NCBI RefSeq assembly: GCF_026151205.1
Contig: NC_087078.1
Location: 8,572,675 to 8,636,674, forward strand
Direction of reading: 5' to 3'
From: Bolinopsis microptera
Taxonomy: Eukaryota > Ctenophora > Tentaculata > Lobata > Bolinopsidae
DNA: 64,000 bases
In this document: positions 21,492 through 33,007 of the stretch, one piece after another
How the letters are laid out: each line of letters begins with the position of its first letter
Position numbering within the stretch: the stretch's first letter is position 1
The notes under the pieces: model-generated
Databases searched by the model: none
The model's input: the letters and a program-made list of their open reading frames with translations, nothing else
Told to the model about the DNA's origin: nothing
Position numbers and translations under genes: made by a program

Positions 21492-22952
21492 GTGCTTGTC
21501 AATCTGAGCCTTAATACAGGTGTTGTACCAACCCTTTGTAAAAAAGCTAGAGTAACTCCCATCCATAAGGCAGGAATGAAAGATGATCCTAATAATTACA
21601 GGCCAATATCCATCCTTCCACTTGTAGGAAAACTTATAGAATACTTTGTCGGCAAGCAACTCACTGATTACATGGAAGAGAACAAACTTTTCATCCGGCA
21701 TCAATATGGCTTTCGGAAAAATCACTCCACAACTTATCTGATGTACGATCTGATGGACGAAATATATATGAGTAAATCTAAGTCTTATAAACCAGGAATC
21801 ATCTTTCTTGATCTTAAGAAGGCCTTTGACACAGTGAATCATGAAATATTGCTTCAAAAATTGGCATATTATGGAATTGGTGGCATTGCTTTAACCTGGT
21901 TTAAGAACTTCTTATCTTGTAGATATCAATGCACTAGGATCAATGGCAATCTAAGCTCATTTTTAGAAGTTCTGAGTGGTGTACCACAAGGAAGCATCAT
22001 TGGGCCTATATTATTTAGTATCTTCATAAATGACATCATTTATGCCTGTAACCTATCTAAGCCCTTTCTATTTGCAGATGATGGTGCACTATTCTTTGAT
22101 CAAACCTGCAGAAGCACATTTATAAACATGAAAATAGAACTTATGACAATCTTTAAATGGCTCAGTGTTAATAAATTATCACTCAATGAAAAGAAGACTG
22201 AATTCCTATTGTTTGATTCTGTTGACCAACATGATGAAATAACCATTGATTGTAATGAGGTAACTTTCACAATCAAGGAGTGCAAAGAGACAAAATATCT
22301 TGGCCTCATTCTAGATAGTAAATTAAACTTCAAAAGCCATGTAGATTATATCATTAGGAAGGTCATGAAGAGAATTGGTGCCATGTATAGAAGTAAAGCA
22401 CTGCTACCCATTAAATATAGGAAAATGTTTGCCAATGCACTCATGTTGCCACAATTCGATTATTTAGACACGATCTATTGTAGAGCTGGCAAGACAAAAC
22501 TTGCTGAACTTGACACTCTGTACAAAAAGGTAGCCAAAATAGCTCTCAACGTTCCAAAAACAGAGAGCAGCCTTAATGTCTATAGAGACATGAAATGGTT
22601 ACCACTCCATCTTAGACGACAACTCCATCTGTCAAATTATATGTTTAGAATCATCCATGACAATTGTCCTACAAACTTTATGAACAAATTTAGTTACATA
22701 TCAGGAGGTAGTAGGAGCGGCGAAAGCTGCAACCTTTATGTCAATAGATCAACATCACATAAAAACTTTCAATACTTGGGGGCAAAATGTTGGAATAATG
22801 TTCCAACAGATCTACGAAATCTGCCCGATGTTAAAAGCTTTAGTGATTCGTATAAGAAACAGCTACTATCATCTATAACAACAGACCCTAATTATACCGT
22901 CGACAATTCATATGACAAATTTTACACTGCAATCATAGTCGCCGATAACTAA
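21492..22952 (+). pseudogene. 5'-truncated LINE reverse transcriptase (CR1/L2-like)
   Basis: The frame is open for about 486 codons with no start ATG at its beginning; it enters directly at LVNLSLNTGVVP, inside the RT fold. RT motifs follow in order: ARVTPIHKAG, NYRPISILP, GFRKNHSTT, FLDLKKAFDTVNH (first catalytic Asp), LSGVPQGSIIGPILF, FLFADDGALF (FADD active site), KTEFLLF and ETKYLGLILD. The C-terminal part ends with the usual WNNVPTDLR-NLPDVKSF. The upstream endonuclease is missing, as expected for a 5'-truncated copy. Confidence 0.8.
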
Positions 22953-23337
22953 GTAACTTCTAATTCTTTTAAATCTGAGGCATATATAATTGATGTATCG
23001 AAAAGATATTCCCTTTTTTACCACCTTACCATTCTGATTGATTTTGCACATGACTGACATGTTTTAACTGGAGAAGGGGTTCCCACAGTGGTAGTTTTAT
23101 AAACCACTTTTAATTTATTGACCTATTATACTTAGTGGTAGTTTTATAGACCACATTTAATTTATTAACTTATCATACTTAGTATTTTTTTTTGGTGACT
23201 GTATCACCCAGTTTTAACATTTGATAATTGTACAGTTTATTGACGACACATTGACTGAATGTTATTTTATATTCTAATTTATATTCTAGATATTTTATTT
23301 ATTTTACAACAGACGACAACTTCCTGTTTTTTCTTCT

Positions 23338-25456
23338 ATATTAGTTACTCCCGGTCTCATTTGCTCAATTAATGATCAGCATAAACTGTACGAAAATTGG
23401 GTTGAGATAAGAAATAGAAAATGTAAACTCGGGGAAACTGATAACAAGGGCGGGATTTGCCAGTGCCCTGAATGCTCACTAAAACGTAGTCGCTACCTTA
23501 TCTACAAAGAATACAGAAAAGTCCTAAAGAAAACACGTCAAACAGTGAAAACAGATTACTTCTCTGGTAAATTTGCAGAAAATAGCGGGAATAGTAAAAA
23601 GACCTGGGAACTAATTAATAGTATAAGAGGAAAACGGCGGCGTGAAATAAAGCCGCTGTTCACCATAGACAACGTTAAGATAACGAACAGGAGGATCATA
23701 GCAAACGAATTCAATAAGTATTTCGTATCATTGGCCTCTGACCTAAATACTGCTTACAATGAACTTGGTCAAATGAACATAAACAATCTACCTAGTTTCT
23801 ATGACTATTTACCGCTCTCAAACACCTCCAGCATTTACATGCATGACTGCACAACAGACGAGGTTAGCAAAATCATATCTGAACTTAAGAACGGTAAGGC
23901 AAGTGATATTCCTATTCATGTTGTAAAACAGTCCTCAAAAATAGTCACTCCTCTACTTACTGTACTGTACAATGAATGTATGAAAGATGGCATATTCCCT
24001 GATGACCTTAAGATTGGAAGGATTAGTCCAATTTACAAGAAAGATAACCAGGAACTCCTTGAAAATTATAGACCTGTGTCGACACTTGCAGTATTTGGTA
24101 AAATATTTGAAAAAATTATATTCAACAGATTATATAGCTTCTTTCATTCACAGAATTCCTTGTATGAAAACCAGTACGGATTCCGTAAAAATCATTCGAC
24201 TAGTTATGCTTTAAATTACTCAGTTAACCACATAGAATCACGTCTCAAGAAAAAACAACACGTACTTGGAATATTTATTGATCTTAGCAAAGCTTTTGAT
24301 ACAATCTCACATGAAAAGTTACTGCATAAGTTAGAAAATTATGGGATCCGTGGAAATGCAAACAACCTTATAGCAAGTTACCTGTCGAATAGATACCAGT
24401 ATGTCTCAGTATTAGGTGAAGACTCTGAGAAACTGCCCGTTGTCTACGGAGTGCCCCAAGGGTCCTGTTTAGGTCCCCTGCTGTTTATCATCTACATAAA
24501 TGACATCCGAAACTCATCAATTATAGGAACGTTTATACTATTTGCCGATGACACTAACATATTTATTGAAGAAACATGTGTCAGAGGACTGTACGAAAAG
24601 GGAAATGAAGTTTTAGCATCTGTTTATAAGTATATGAAACTAAACTTATTACATATTAACATTAAGAAATGCTGTTTTATCCACTTTAGACCGTCACGTG
24701 CCAAAGAGGAAGTAGAAAATGACGAGAACATATTAACTTTGAACAATGTTGTCATTAAAAAAGTCCAAGAAGCTAAATTTCTAGGTGTCATTATCGATGA
24801 TCAACTTAATTGGAAAACTCACACACGGTCACTTAACTCAAAACTTAAATGTGAAGTAGGTAAGTTATGCAGAATACGACACATTGTCCCTAAACAGTAT
24901 TATAAGGATTTATACCATACTTTATTCGAATCACATTTGGGACAACCGACTCGAACCTCTCTTTAAAACACAGAAAAAGTGTATAAGAATTCTATTTGGG
25001 GATAAAGAAGCTTACTTAGAAAAATTTAGAACTTGTGCCCGGACACGACCATTTGGTGAGCAAAGACTAGGTGTGGACTTTTACAAAAAAGAACACTCTA
25101 AGCCCTTGTTTAAGAATCAGAAATTGTTAACTGTTCACAACCTGTATAAGTACACTTGTCTCTTAGAACTATTCAAAATTAATAAGTTAGAGGAACCATT
25201 ATCACTGTACTCATCATTTAACAGGTCACCACGACGAGAGGATTATTTCATCACATCACAACCATCCTCACAATTCATCTACCAATCATCCTACATGTGG
25301 AACAGCTGTCGACAAACATCAAGTAAGATAAGTTTTAATACTCCGACAAACGGGTTTAAGAATACATTGAAAATTGCTTTACAAGAATTGCAATTCAAGC
25401 ATGATACACTTGATTGGTGTGAGCTTAATTTTGCCACGAATAAGCTCAAGTTTTGA
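23338..25456 (+). pseudogene. LINE linker plus reverse transcriptase, C-terminal frameshift
   Basis: Protein similarity starts at about 23341 (LVTPGLICSIN, then the C-x-C CQCPEC cluster and SGNSKKTWELIN), the linker usually found between endonuclease and RT. The RT core is complete: IGRISPIYKKDN, NYRPVSTLAVFGKIFE, GFRKNHSTSY, FIDLSKAFDTISH, YGVPQGSCLGPLLF, LFADDTNIF and AKFLGVIIDDQL. Around 24930 the frame shifts, and the rest (WDNRLEPLFKTQKKCIRILFG to 25456) is in another frame, so a small indel removed part of the usual SHL-YG-WG segment. The linker suits ORF2 of the PHD-finger LINE at 17.9 kb. Confidence 0.75.
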
Positions 25457-25957
25457 TTAATGTGAGTTACTAAAATAACCACTTATCTTTCCTCATACAT
25501 GCAACCACTGCACTCCAACTAAACACATTATTTACCACAGTCCACACACCATACTCCACAGATGATATATTTATATATACACACAAACACACTAGTACCG
25601 AAGAATTGCACTGTAAAACATGCTCACGATACACTCAAAATTAGAAATATTCGGCTTGTATATGAAACTTAGCGACTTACACTCAGTGTACACCCAGTGT
25701 TAACCAGTATTACACACTAGTAAATTCTATGTAACGCGCGAAAACAATAATTCTGTAGCGTTTTCATTTGTCATTGTCACATCTCACGTCGACGGGATTA
25801 AACGCGCGCGCGTAACAACTTATCTTACTGCTAACTCAGCGACTAAACACACAACGACTTTGACAATTGACAGATGACTAAACAATTGTGAGTTATGACG
25901 GACTTAACTGAATGGGTCAACTACTGAAACTATATTGTTTACTATCTTTTTTTTTTA

Positions 25958-25997
25958 AAACTAATTACAACACTACAAATCTATTACATTTATTGAG
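25958..25997. repeat. 40-bp direct repeat, right copy
   Basis: It is identical to 17700-17739. It follows a T10 run at the end of the LINE composite and directly precedes the 5' region of the next LINE. Confidence 0.85.
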
Positions 25998-26071
25998 GAC
26001 CCCGAACTCAATTTTGATTCTCTACTGACTCTGCTGATTTGCACTGTTTCACTTTGTAAAAGAAGTGCGCA

Positions 26072-27469
26072 ATGATCGGAGAAGGTGGTGTTGATGATGA
26101 GGGTAACAGGTCCTCAATCTCGTTACAGGATGTTACGCCAAAGAATGACGGGAATGTTAGCGAAGATATGTTATCCCCGCAACGTTTCACACCTTTCCTG
26201 AACTCATCCACATCCTCTGAAAGTACTCAACAGCGACAAGGTAACACTCTTCAATACCAGTTTGCCTACATCAAAGACGGCACTTGTAACACCTGTAATG
26301 ATGCTCAAGCCAATGACACTGCTCTTACCTGCTTTTTGTGTAAATCGTCATTTCATGCTGTTTGTCGAGATGCTGATAAAGATAGGATTAATACTGATGT
26401 AATCTGTCCTCGCACTTTCTTCAAAGCATATTCCGACAGAAACGCAACCAAGGGTGTTAACAGTTCCAGATTTGGGACTTTTACGTTTGTGTGTAATGTC
26501 TGCAAGACACACTCTGAACAGAACTCCGCAGTCAGTGCCGAAAGTAAAGTCGACCTGATTGACAGGCGAGTAGATAATCTGACCCAATCTATGGAGGACA
26601 TGAAGGGTTTACTTATGAAAGTTGTGAATATGAAAACATCTCCGGACATAACTGACATTTCTTCTCCTTCATCTCCAGCACCAGTTGCCCCTTCATATCG
26701 CTCTGTATTAATCATGTCCAGCAAAACACCAGAAAATCAAGATCAAGATCGCAAAGATGTTGACAAAATCATCAAAGACAACGCCATTCATGCTGACAAA
26801 CGGTATGTCAACAAGAAAGGGGAAATTGTGGTTGTGTGTCCGACAACGGCTGACAGGGAAAATCTTGTCAAGAAGGTATCCCAGCAACTTCCAGAAATAA
26901 AAACGCACCAGCCACCAGAACGTTTGCCCACAATCTCTGTTGCTAACCTTGCTGATAATTATTCTGAAGAAGATCTAGAAGACCTGCTCCTTCAAGCTCA
27001 CCCCAACATTAAGGCATTAAAATCCCAGGGTGAAACATTTTCCGTACTAAAAGTTAAACCTCAGATCAAAAACAGCAGCAAGCATCAAGCTACTATACGA
27101 GTTAGTAACAATATTAGGAAAATCATAGAACAACAGGGAGATCGGCTATACATCAGTTCGTTTAGTTGCAAAGTTTATGATCAATTTCATGTAAAACGAT
27201 GCAACAAATGCCAAGGTTTTGGACACTACAGGTCAGAGTGTGAATCAGAAAAAGCTATTTGTGGTTATTGTTCCAAGAATCATACGTCAGAAGATTGTCC
27301 AGAAAAGAAAACTAATAGTCCTATCCCATGCTGCATTAACTGCTCTAAGGGCAAGTATCGGGATGAAAGAAACACACACACAGCATTTGATAGGACATGT
27401 CCAGCTTATGTTGCTGAACAGCAGCATCTCCGCAAAACTATCAATTACTACAGTTCAAAAAACTTGTAA
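26072..27469 (+). CDS. LINE ORF1: zinc finger, RRM-like middle, CCHC knuckles
   Basis: The ATG at 26072 opens 465 codons. Residues 70-150 hold a PHD-like cysteine cluster (CNTCNDA, CFLCKSSFHAVC, FVCNVCKTH), different in spacing from the finger at 17.9 kb. A middle part (VSVANLADNYSEEDL-type segment near residue 290) looks like the RNA-binding fold of LINE ORF1p. The C-terminal part carries CCHC knuckles: CNKCQGFGHYRSEC, CGYCSKNHTSEDC and a third cysteine group with ...CCINC. Such proteins coat LINE RNA in the cytoplasm and accompany it to the nucleus. ORF2 follows at once in another frame. Confidence 0.85.
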   Translation: MIGEGGVDDEGNRSSISLQDVTPKNDGNVSEDMLSPQRFTPFLNSSTSSESTQQRQGNTLQYQFAYIKDGTCNTCNDAQANDTALTCFLCKSSFHAVCRDADKDRINTDVICPRTFFKAYSDRNATKGVNSSRFGTFTFVCNVCKTHSEQNSAVSAESKVDLIDRRVDNLTQSMEDMKGLLMKVVNMKTSPDITDISSPSSPAPVAPSYRSVLIMSSKTPENQDQDRKDVDKIIKDNAIHADKRYVNKKGEIVVVCPTTADRENLVKKVSQQLPEIKTHQPPERLPTISVANLADNYSEEDLEDLLLQAHPNIKALKSQGETFSVLKVKPQIKNSSKHQATIRVSNNIRKIIEQQGDRLYISSFSCKVYDQFHVKRCNKCQGFGHYRSECESEKAICGYCSKNHTSEDCPEKKTNSPIPCCINCSKGKYRDERNTHTAFDRTCPAYVAEQQHLRKTINYYSSKNL

Positions 27470-27519
27470 GCAGTGGTCTGAAATCCTCTCCGACAGAGAT
27501 TCTTGGCTGTTGCTGGAAT

Positions 27520-30372
27520 GTGAGATCTCTCAATAATAAGATTCAACCAATCATGGAATCTATAATCGACCAAAGAATCTCTGTCCTTTTTGTCACTGAG
27601 ACTTGGCTCACCAGCATGAAGAATGATGTTACTGCTACCATCAAGTCTTACGGCTATAACTTGATTCACTACATCAGGAAAGACTCCGCTAAATGCAGAG
27701 GCGGAGGAGTTGGAATTATTTACAATTCAAGTGATTTGAACATTACTCCTGTGTTTGATAAGTGTGGAGATACGTTTGAAGCAGTTTTAGGCAAATTTCG
27801 GGACTCATCGGGTGATACTGTCCTCTGTGCTTGTGTTTACCGACCAGGGTCATTGACTGATGTATTTTTTGAAGATTTGGATGAGTTTATTGGGAACATA
27901 TTCATGAAATACAAGAAGTTTTTAATCTGTGGTGATCTTAATATTCATTTGGATGAACATAAATCAAGAAACACGGCCAAACTGACTGAAGTATTGGCCA
28001 GCTATGGACTGCATCAATACGTGAGAGATCCAACTCACAACAAAGGACATATTCTGGATGTTGTAATCTCCTCCCATCAGATAGTCAATCCAAAGAGTGT
28101 CACAGTAGACTCGCACACCTCGGAAATGTTCCCAAACTGTGACCATTTCCCGGTTACTTTTAGCCTCACAAAAACAGTTGCAAGCAATCTCAACAAGAAA
28201 AAAGTTATCACATTCAGAAATGTCAAAGAAATTGACAAAAATTGTTTTGCGGATAATCTTGCTGAGGAATTGGTTACTGTAATGGATCCTGAGGGTCTAT
28301 CACAAGCTGAAATGCCGTCATTTGAAAGCCGCATCAGCCTATACAACTCTAAGTGCCTAACTGTGCTGAATAACCATGCTCCTCTCCTCACAAAGGAAAT
28401 CAAAGAACGTAAGTCTGCCCCTTGGTTCGATGGTGAATATAAAGCACTTAGAAGCCAAAGAAGAAAAGCCGAGACAAAGTGGAAAATCTCCGGATCTTTA
28501 ACTGACAAGACACACTATGAATCAATCAGAGAGCAGTGCACAGAACTCTCAGACAGGAAGAAACATGAGTTTTTCAAAGTCGAATTCATAAAGCATTCCT
28601 ATTCTTCTAAGAGTCTTTTTAGATTTGTGGACACCTTTCTTGATCGGGATAAAAGCATTGTGTTGCCTTCGTCGGAGTCTCTCAAGGACACAGTCGAAAA
28701 CTTTAACGTATATTTCCAGGAGAAAATAAAGGCAATACGTAATAACTTTGATCATGTGGAGTCTGACGATCAAACGCCCTCTTACTGCGGAGAAAAACTA
28801 GCTGAGTTCTCTCCAACTACTATAGAAGAACTAGAAGAGATAATCAAGGCATCTGAGATCAAGTCTTCTTCAATCGACCCTCTACCTGCAAACATCTTTA
28901 AAGAAAACCTTGAGGTTCTACTACCTGTCTTAGTTGACATAGTAAATGCTTCATTATCTTCTGGTAGTATTGATGGCGCTAAACTAGCTCATATCACACC
29001 CCTGATCAAGGGCCAGGGATTAGATAGTGATAATCTCAAGAATTACAGACCAATATCTAACCTCAGTTTTGTAGGCAAGTTGATAGAAAGAGTAGTGCTC
29101 AGGCGTCTAAATGAACATCTAGAAAACAACAACCTGAACATCCCACAGCAGTCTGGATACAAATCAAAACACAGCACCGAGACTCTGCTTGTGAGAGTTG
29201 TTAACGATCTGCTCATTGCATCTACAGAAAGCAAGGCAACTGTTGTTCTTCTCCTAGATCTCAGTGCAGCTTTTGATACAGTTGACCACTGCAAACTACT
29301 GAACATCCTCAGAAATGAGTTGGGAATAACAGGGACAGCTTGGAAATGGTTCAGCAGCTTCCTCACAGGTAGATGTCAAACGATTAAAGTTGGAAATGAG
29401 GAATCTTATGAGATAGTGATTAAGTTTGGAGTCCCACAGGGCTCTGTGCTGGGTCCGGTCCTGTTCAACATCTACATTCGCTCTTTGTACTCAGCAGCAC
29501 ATGATTTGAACTTCTCCATCCAGGGTTACGCCGACGATCATCAGCTGTATAAAAGTTTCAAGCCAAACGAGGAGCCCACCGTCCTTATCAACGATGTTCC
29601 CAAATGTTTCCAAGAAATTAATGACTGGATGAAAAAACATTATCTACAGCTCAATGCAGGAAAAACTGAGATTCTTGTTTTTGGGACACCGCTTGTTCTC
29701 CAGCAGCTGTCTATAGGGGGCGTGTTTGTTAACTCTGAGACGTGTGTCAGGCTGTCACCTGTTGCAAAGAACCTCGGATTTCGTCTCGACTCTCAACTAA
29801 ACTTTGGTGAGCAAATCAAGCAACTTAAAACATCGTGTTTTCTGAAACTAAGAGACCTTGCTAAGATGAAAACATTCCTCACAACCAAACAGATGGGAAC
29901 ACTGACTCAAGCAATTGTAATCTCATCGCTTGACTACTGCAATGCGCTTTACTATGGTTGTAGTCAAGCCTCAATTGCGCAGCTGCAGAACATTCAGAAC
30001 CGAGCATGCCGTCTGGTTTTTGGATTAAAGAAGAGAGACTCAGTCGAGGAGAAGCTCAAATCCCTTCATTGGCTCAAGGTGAAGGAAAGGATTGAGTTTA
30101 AGTTATGTTTACTGATTTTCAAAGCAGTCAATGGTGTTGCTCCTGCATATCTGTGTGATCTAGTAACATTTGTTAGTTCGAGTAGCAGAAGAACTTCCTC
30201 CTTACACCTACCTGTCGGATCTGCAAGATCGCACCCAAGAGCGTTTCAGACTGTTGCTCCGAAAATCTGGAACCAACTACCAATTGAAATTAAGACTTGT
30301 TCTGATGTTGATCTGTTCAAAACATTATTAAAAACTTACCTGTTTAAGAAAAGTTATGGCTTGAGCGATTAA
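27520..30372 (+). CDS. LINE ORF2: AP endonuclease and reverse transcriptase
   Basis: The frame stays open upstream of 27520 (CCWNVRSLNNK is in frame and is the true beginning of the endonuclease fold), so translation starts earlier, overlapping the end of ORF1; the exact start is unresolved. Endonuclease motifs: FVTETWLT, GGGVGIIYN, CACVYRPG, LICGDLNIHLD and NCDHFPVTFSL. RT motifs: HITPLIKG, NYRPISNLSFVGKLIE, SGYKSKHSTET, LLDLSAAFDTVDH, FGVPQGSVLGPVLF, GYADDHQLY (YADD), KTEILVFG and AKNLGFRLD. It ends with PKIWNQLPIEIKTC-SDVDLFK, the usual C-terminal block. About 965 residues in all; no internal stop. Confidence 0.9.
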   Translation: MRSLNNKIQPIMESIIDQRISVLFVTETWLTSMKNDVTATIKSYGYNLIHYIRKDSAKCRGGGVGIIYNSSDLNITPVFDKCGDTFEAVLGKFRDSSGDTVLCACVYRPGSLTDVFFEDLDEFIGNIFMKYKKFLICGDLNIHLDEHKSRNTAKLTEVLASYGLHQYVRDPTHNKGHILDVVISSHQIVNPKSVTVDSHTSEMFPNCDHFPVTFSLTKTVASNLNKKKVITFRNVKEIDKNCFADNLAEELVTVMDPEGLSQAEMPSFESRISLYNSKCLTVLNNHAPLLTKEIKERKSAPWFDGEYKALRSQRRKAETKWKISGSLTDKTHYESIREQCTELSDRKKHEFFKVEFIKHSYSSKSLFRFVDTFLDRDKSIVLPSSESLKDTVENFNVYFQEKIKAIRNNFDHVESDDQTPSYCGEKLAEFSPTTIEELEEIIKASEIKSSSIDPLPANIFKENLEVLLPVLVDIVNASLSSGSIDGAKLAHITPLIKGQGLDSDNLKNYRPISNLSFVGKLIERVVLRRLNEHLENNNLNIPQQSGYKSKHSTETLLVRVVNDLLIASTESKATVVLLLDLSAAFDTVDHCKLLNILRNELGITGTAWKWFSSFLTGRCQTIKVGNEESYEIVIKFGVPQGSVLGPVLFNIYIRSLYSAAHDLNFSIQGYADDHQLYKSFKPNEEPTVLINDVPKCFQEINDWMKKHYLQLNAGKTEILVFGTPLVLQQLSIGGVFVNSETCVRLSPVAKNLGFRLDSQLNFGEQIKQLKTSCFLKLRDLAKMKTFLTTKQMGTLTQAIVISSLDYCNALYYGCSQASIAQLQNIQNRACRLVFGLKKRDSVEEKLKSLHWLKVKERIEFKLCLLIFKAVNGVAPAYLCDLVTFVSSSSRRTSSLHLPVGSARSHPRAFQTVAPKIWNQLPIEIKTCSDVDLFKTLLKTYLFKKSYGLSD

Positions 30373-30651
30373 TTGACAATATAACTTTATTTTATTTGCT
30401 TAAACTGTTTAGGATGCAACCTAATGTCATGATCTTTTTGAACTTATTAGCATTTAGACTGTTAGCTCGCTTCATAAGCATGTCACCTTCGTTCCAAAAC
30501 TGTTTATGTCCTATGCATACACTCCTTGATAGTTAATAGTTATCTTGATCTAGTATCTTTGTTTCACACAATAGAGCATAAGTTTTGTGGTTTATCCACT
30601 GGGCTTAGAGTTTGTGTTTAAGCTACCAAATTTTATTATTATTATTATTAT

Positions 30652-31117
30652 CTTATTCATTATACTGGACATGAGATGACGAAGTATCTTAAGCAGCACT
30701 TTATACCCCCACTTAGAACTTGATAAGTCACGAACAATAGAATCATCAAAAACCAATACAATAAAACATCTTGATCAATAAATGCCTAGCAGCACCAGAC
30801 AGCAGCCGGGTACCTTTTTCGACTCCGTGGAGTCCCTGATGGACTTTTGTTTACTTTTGTTAATAATCGGACCAACCTTTCTTTCTCGAAACATGTATCC
30901 TATTGTATTTCATTATAGTATTAAGATGTGAAGATATACTAGATATTACAACGAAATAGAGGTATACCAAATTGGCCCTTGATATGAACTATAACCGTGT
31001 TGATGGTTTTAAATTTTGTATGTTGTAAGCACTTTAGTTTGTGAAGCGTTTACTCCTCCCCCTCAGCAAGACAGCTAGATTATAGATTAATGATAATAAT
31101 TGTCAAATGTCGTTATA
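30652..31117. other. No gene seen
   Basis: AT-rich spacer. A short perfect inverted repeat (ACTCCGTGGAGT) lies near 30822 but I attach no function to it. Confidence 0.5.
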
Positions 31118-31889
31118 TACAGGGTGGGCCAAAAGTCAGTACCCATACGTTGGCCTTAATAGCTCAGTCACTGAGTGCCCAATTGAAATAATTCTTTCTG
31201 GTATGACTTACTACCACCACTGGTTCGAGGAATTTGTCAAATCGAAAAATATTCGTGTTCATTTAAACAAAATTAAGGTTCATTTTCGCATTTATTTGAT
31301 AGTTTGGATAGTCGGATCGAGCCAAATTTTATTGAAAAGTGTTTGGCAATTCGAATTACGTTTGTCCTGAAAAAATGAGAGCTGTAGCTTTTTAGATCAC
31401 CGAGATACGAAGCATAACGAATTTATTCATTACGTGTGATCAGGTGATTGGCTTACCTAATCACGTGATAAGGTCACCCCGTTAACCAACCCATTAAACA
31501 TTATGGGAATCGTTAAGGCTGCCCAATTAAGGTGTCTTGTCACGGTGTCACATAATCACCCAGTCAATTTTGTTAACGAGATACACAAAATGCTTGATAA
31601 CTTCGTCATTTCAAATCCGTTTCACATCATTTCATCAGATCAGATGCAACATTTAATAATCTACCGTCTCTGAAAAAAATTAGGCGTCCAGCATGTTCAG
31701 AGAGAACAATATAGGTGTTTTAATATTGAATGGGCGTGGTCTAAAATATTCGAATTTTCAAATTTTGGCGACGGAATCCTCGAACAAGTAGGTACAGTAT
31801 ACCATCTGCAAAGCAACAACTCTCAAATATAAAACACAGCGGAGATATAAGACCCAACGTATGGGTACTGACTTTTGGCCCACCCTGTA
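31118..31889. mobile_element. Tc1/mariner-type MITE
   Basis: The element is 768 bp from CAGGGTGGGCCAAAAGTC at 31120 to its inverse ending at 31887, with TA on both sides. TIRs are about 35-40 bp (inner end ACCCATACGTTGG / CCAACGTATGGGT). The family differs from the element at 2260 inside the TIR, but the same CAGGGTGG start implies a related transposase. No open frame of note. Confidence 0.85.
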
Positions 31890-32640
31890 TTATATAACAG
31901 TTATAAATGTTCAATAGTTGTAGAGCGAATTCAAGAGTAGTGGTCCATAGGGGTCCGAAAAAGCTGTACAGGCACTTGGGTCCTTATCCTTGTCACTAAT
32001 CTCAATTGGATTCGGTTTACACAAAGCATGAACATTTAGACGTGCACATTGACACGATATTTATTAGAAAGCAAAAAGTATAAAATAATACGTGCGTGCG
32101 CGGCTTGAGCCGCGCCGCATAAGAACGGATGCGTGCAGGGGCTGGAGTACGCTTGTATGTAAATTAATGAAATGTTGCATTGTAAATATTTAGAATTGAC
32201 GATATATTTTGATCTAAAAGTAAATTTTACAAAGCTGGCTTTGGATTTAGGTAAGATTATAATTTATTTTTTTTAAAAAACCACGGATAATTTTAAATTT
32301 ATTTCTATTTGTCGTATAATCATAAACAATTTAATCATGTTTTTAAGAATGCGCGGCTTTGGCGGCCAGTTATTGACTTATACATTAAATTGAATTTTAA
32401 ATAGAAATGTGAATATATTAAAATTTAAAACTTTCAAAACGGAGGCTTATAAATATTATTATATTATGATTGTAAAATAAAGGATAAAATTTTAAATTTG
32501 TTTCACTAAAATTTGTTTCACTATTTTGGCGCTAAATAGTAGCATGCTATCATAAATTGACCTTAGAGCAAGAAATGCGTATGCTCGCAGCTAGCTGGTA
32601 CATAATCAATAATTGAAGTAGATGTGACCACACCGTCACG
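31890..32640. other. No gene seen; one shared repeat core
   Basis: GC-rich words (GCGCGGCTTGAGCCGCGCC near 32100) stand out in AT-rich sequence. The doublet at 32497-32525 matches that at 16975-17003. Confidence 0.4.
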
Positions 32641-32720
32641 ATCTCATTAGCACAGTTGGTAAAATGACCCAGGTGATGTGAAAGCATTTTGGAGCCCTGG
32701 TTGATTGCTTGGAGTGACAA
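32641..32720 (+). repeat. Possible tRNA-derived SINE head
   Basis: TTAGCACAGTTGGTAAAA at about 32647 resembles a tRNA A box (TAGCTCAGTTGGTAGA). About 47 bp downstream CCTGGTTGATTGC stands where a B box (GGTTCGAATCC) would be, but fits poorly. It could be a decayed tRNA gene or SINE, or chance. Confidence 0.3.
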
Positions 32721-33007
32721 CGGGTCCAACTTGTAGCATATTCAAAATCTAATATAATAAGTACTAAAACGATATTCCAGTTATGTATATAATTTTAATG
32801 TTATTATATTGTCATGACAGTTAAGTTTCAGCTGCTTGTAATACACTATATAAATGTTAAATTTGCTTGCTATACATTTTTACATATCACACATGTGCTC
32901 GCAATAATACCAAATACACTATAATACCAAATACACCCTCTTACTAGCTATATTGAAAAAAAGAAAACTCTTTTAAAGAGCATGCATTGTTGTTTTTTTT
33001 GTTTTTT

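Larger units (their letters stand above)
17740..25957 (+). mobile_element. Composite of PHD-finger LINE pieces between 40-bp direct repeats
   Basis: The insertion holds, in order, a full ORF1 (17937-20102), a truncated endonuclease start of ORF2 (20071-20928), a non-coding block (20929-21485), a 5'-truncated RT (21492-22952) and a second 5'-truncated RT (23338-25456). Both RTs are CR1/L2-like in motif style. The block ends in a T-rich run just before the right repeat. The simplest reading is one LINE whose middle was replaced or invaded by another; two separate RT cores cannot belong to one element. All pieces point the same way. Confidence 0.7.
25998..30651 (+). mobile_element. Apparently full-length CR1/L2-type LINE
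   Basis: A short 5' leader (25998-26071), an open ORF1, an open ORF2 and a 3' end in (ATT)n at about 30633-30651 give a complete layout. Short tandem repeats, not poly-A, end CR1/L2-type LINEs. Neither ORF shows a break, so the copy is young and could be competent. I could not define its own target-site duplication. Confidence 0.8.
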
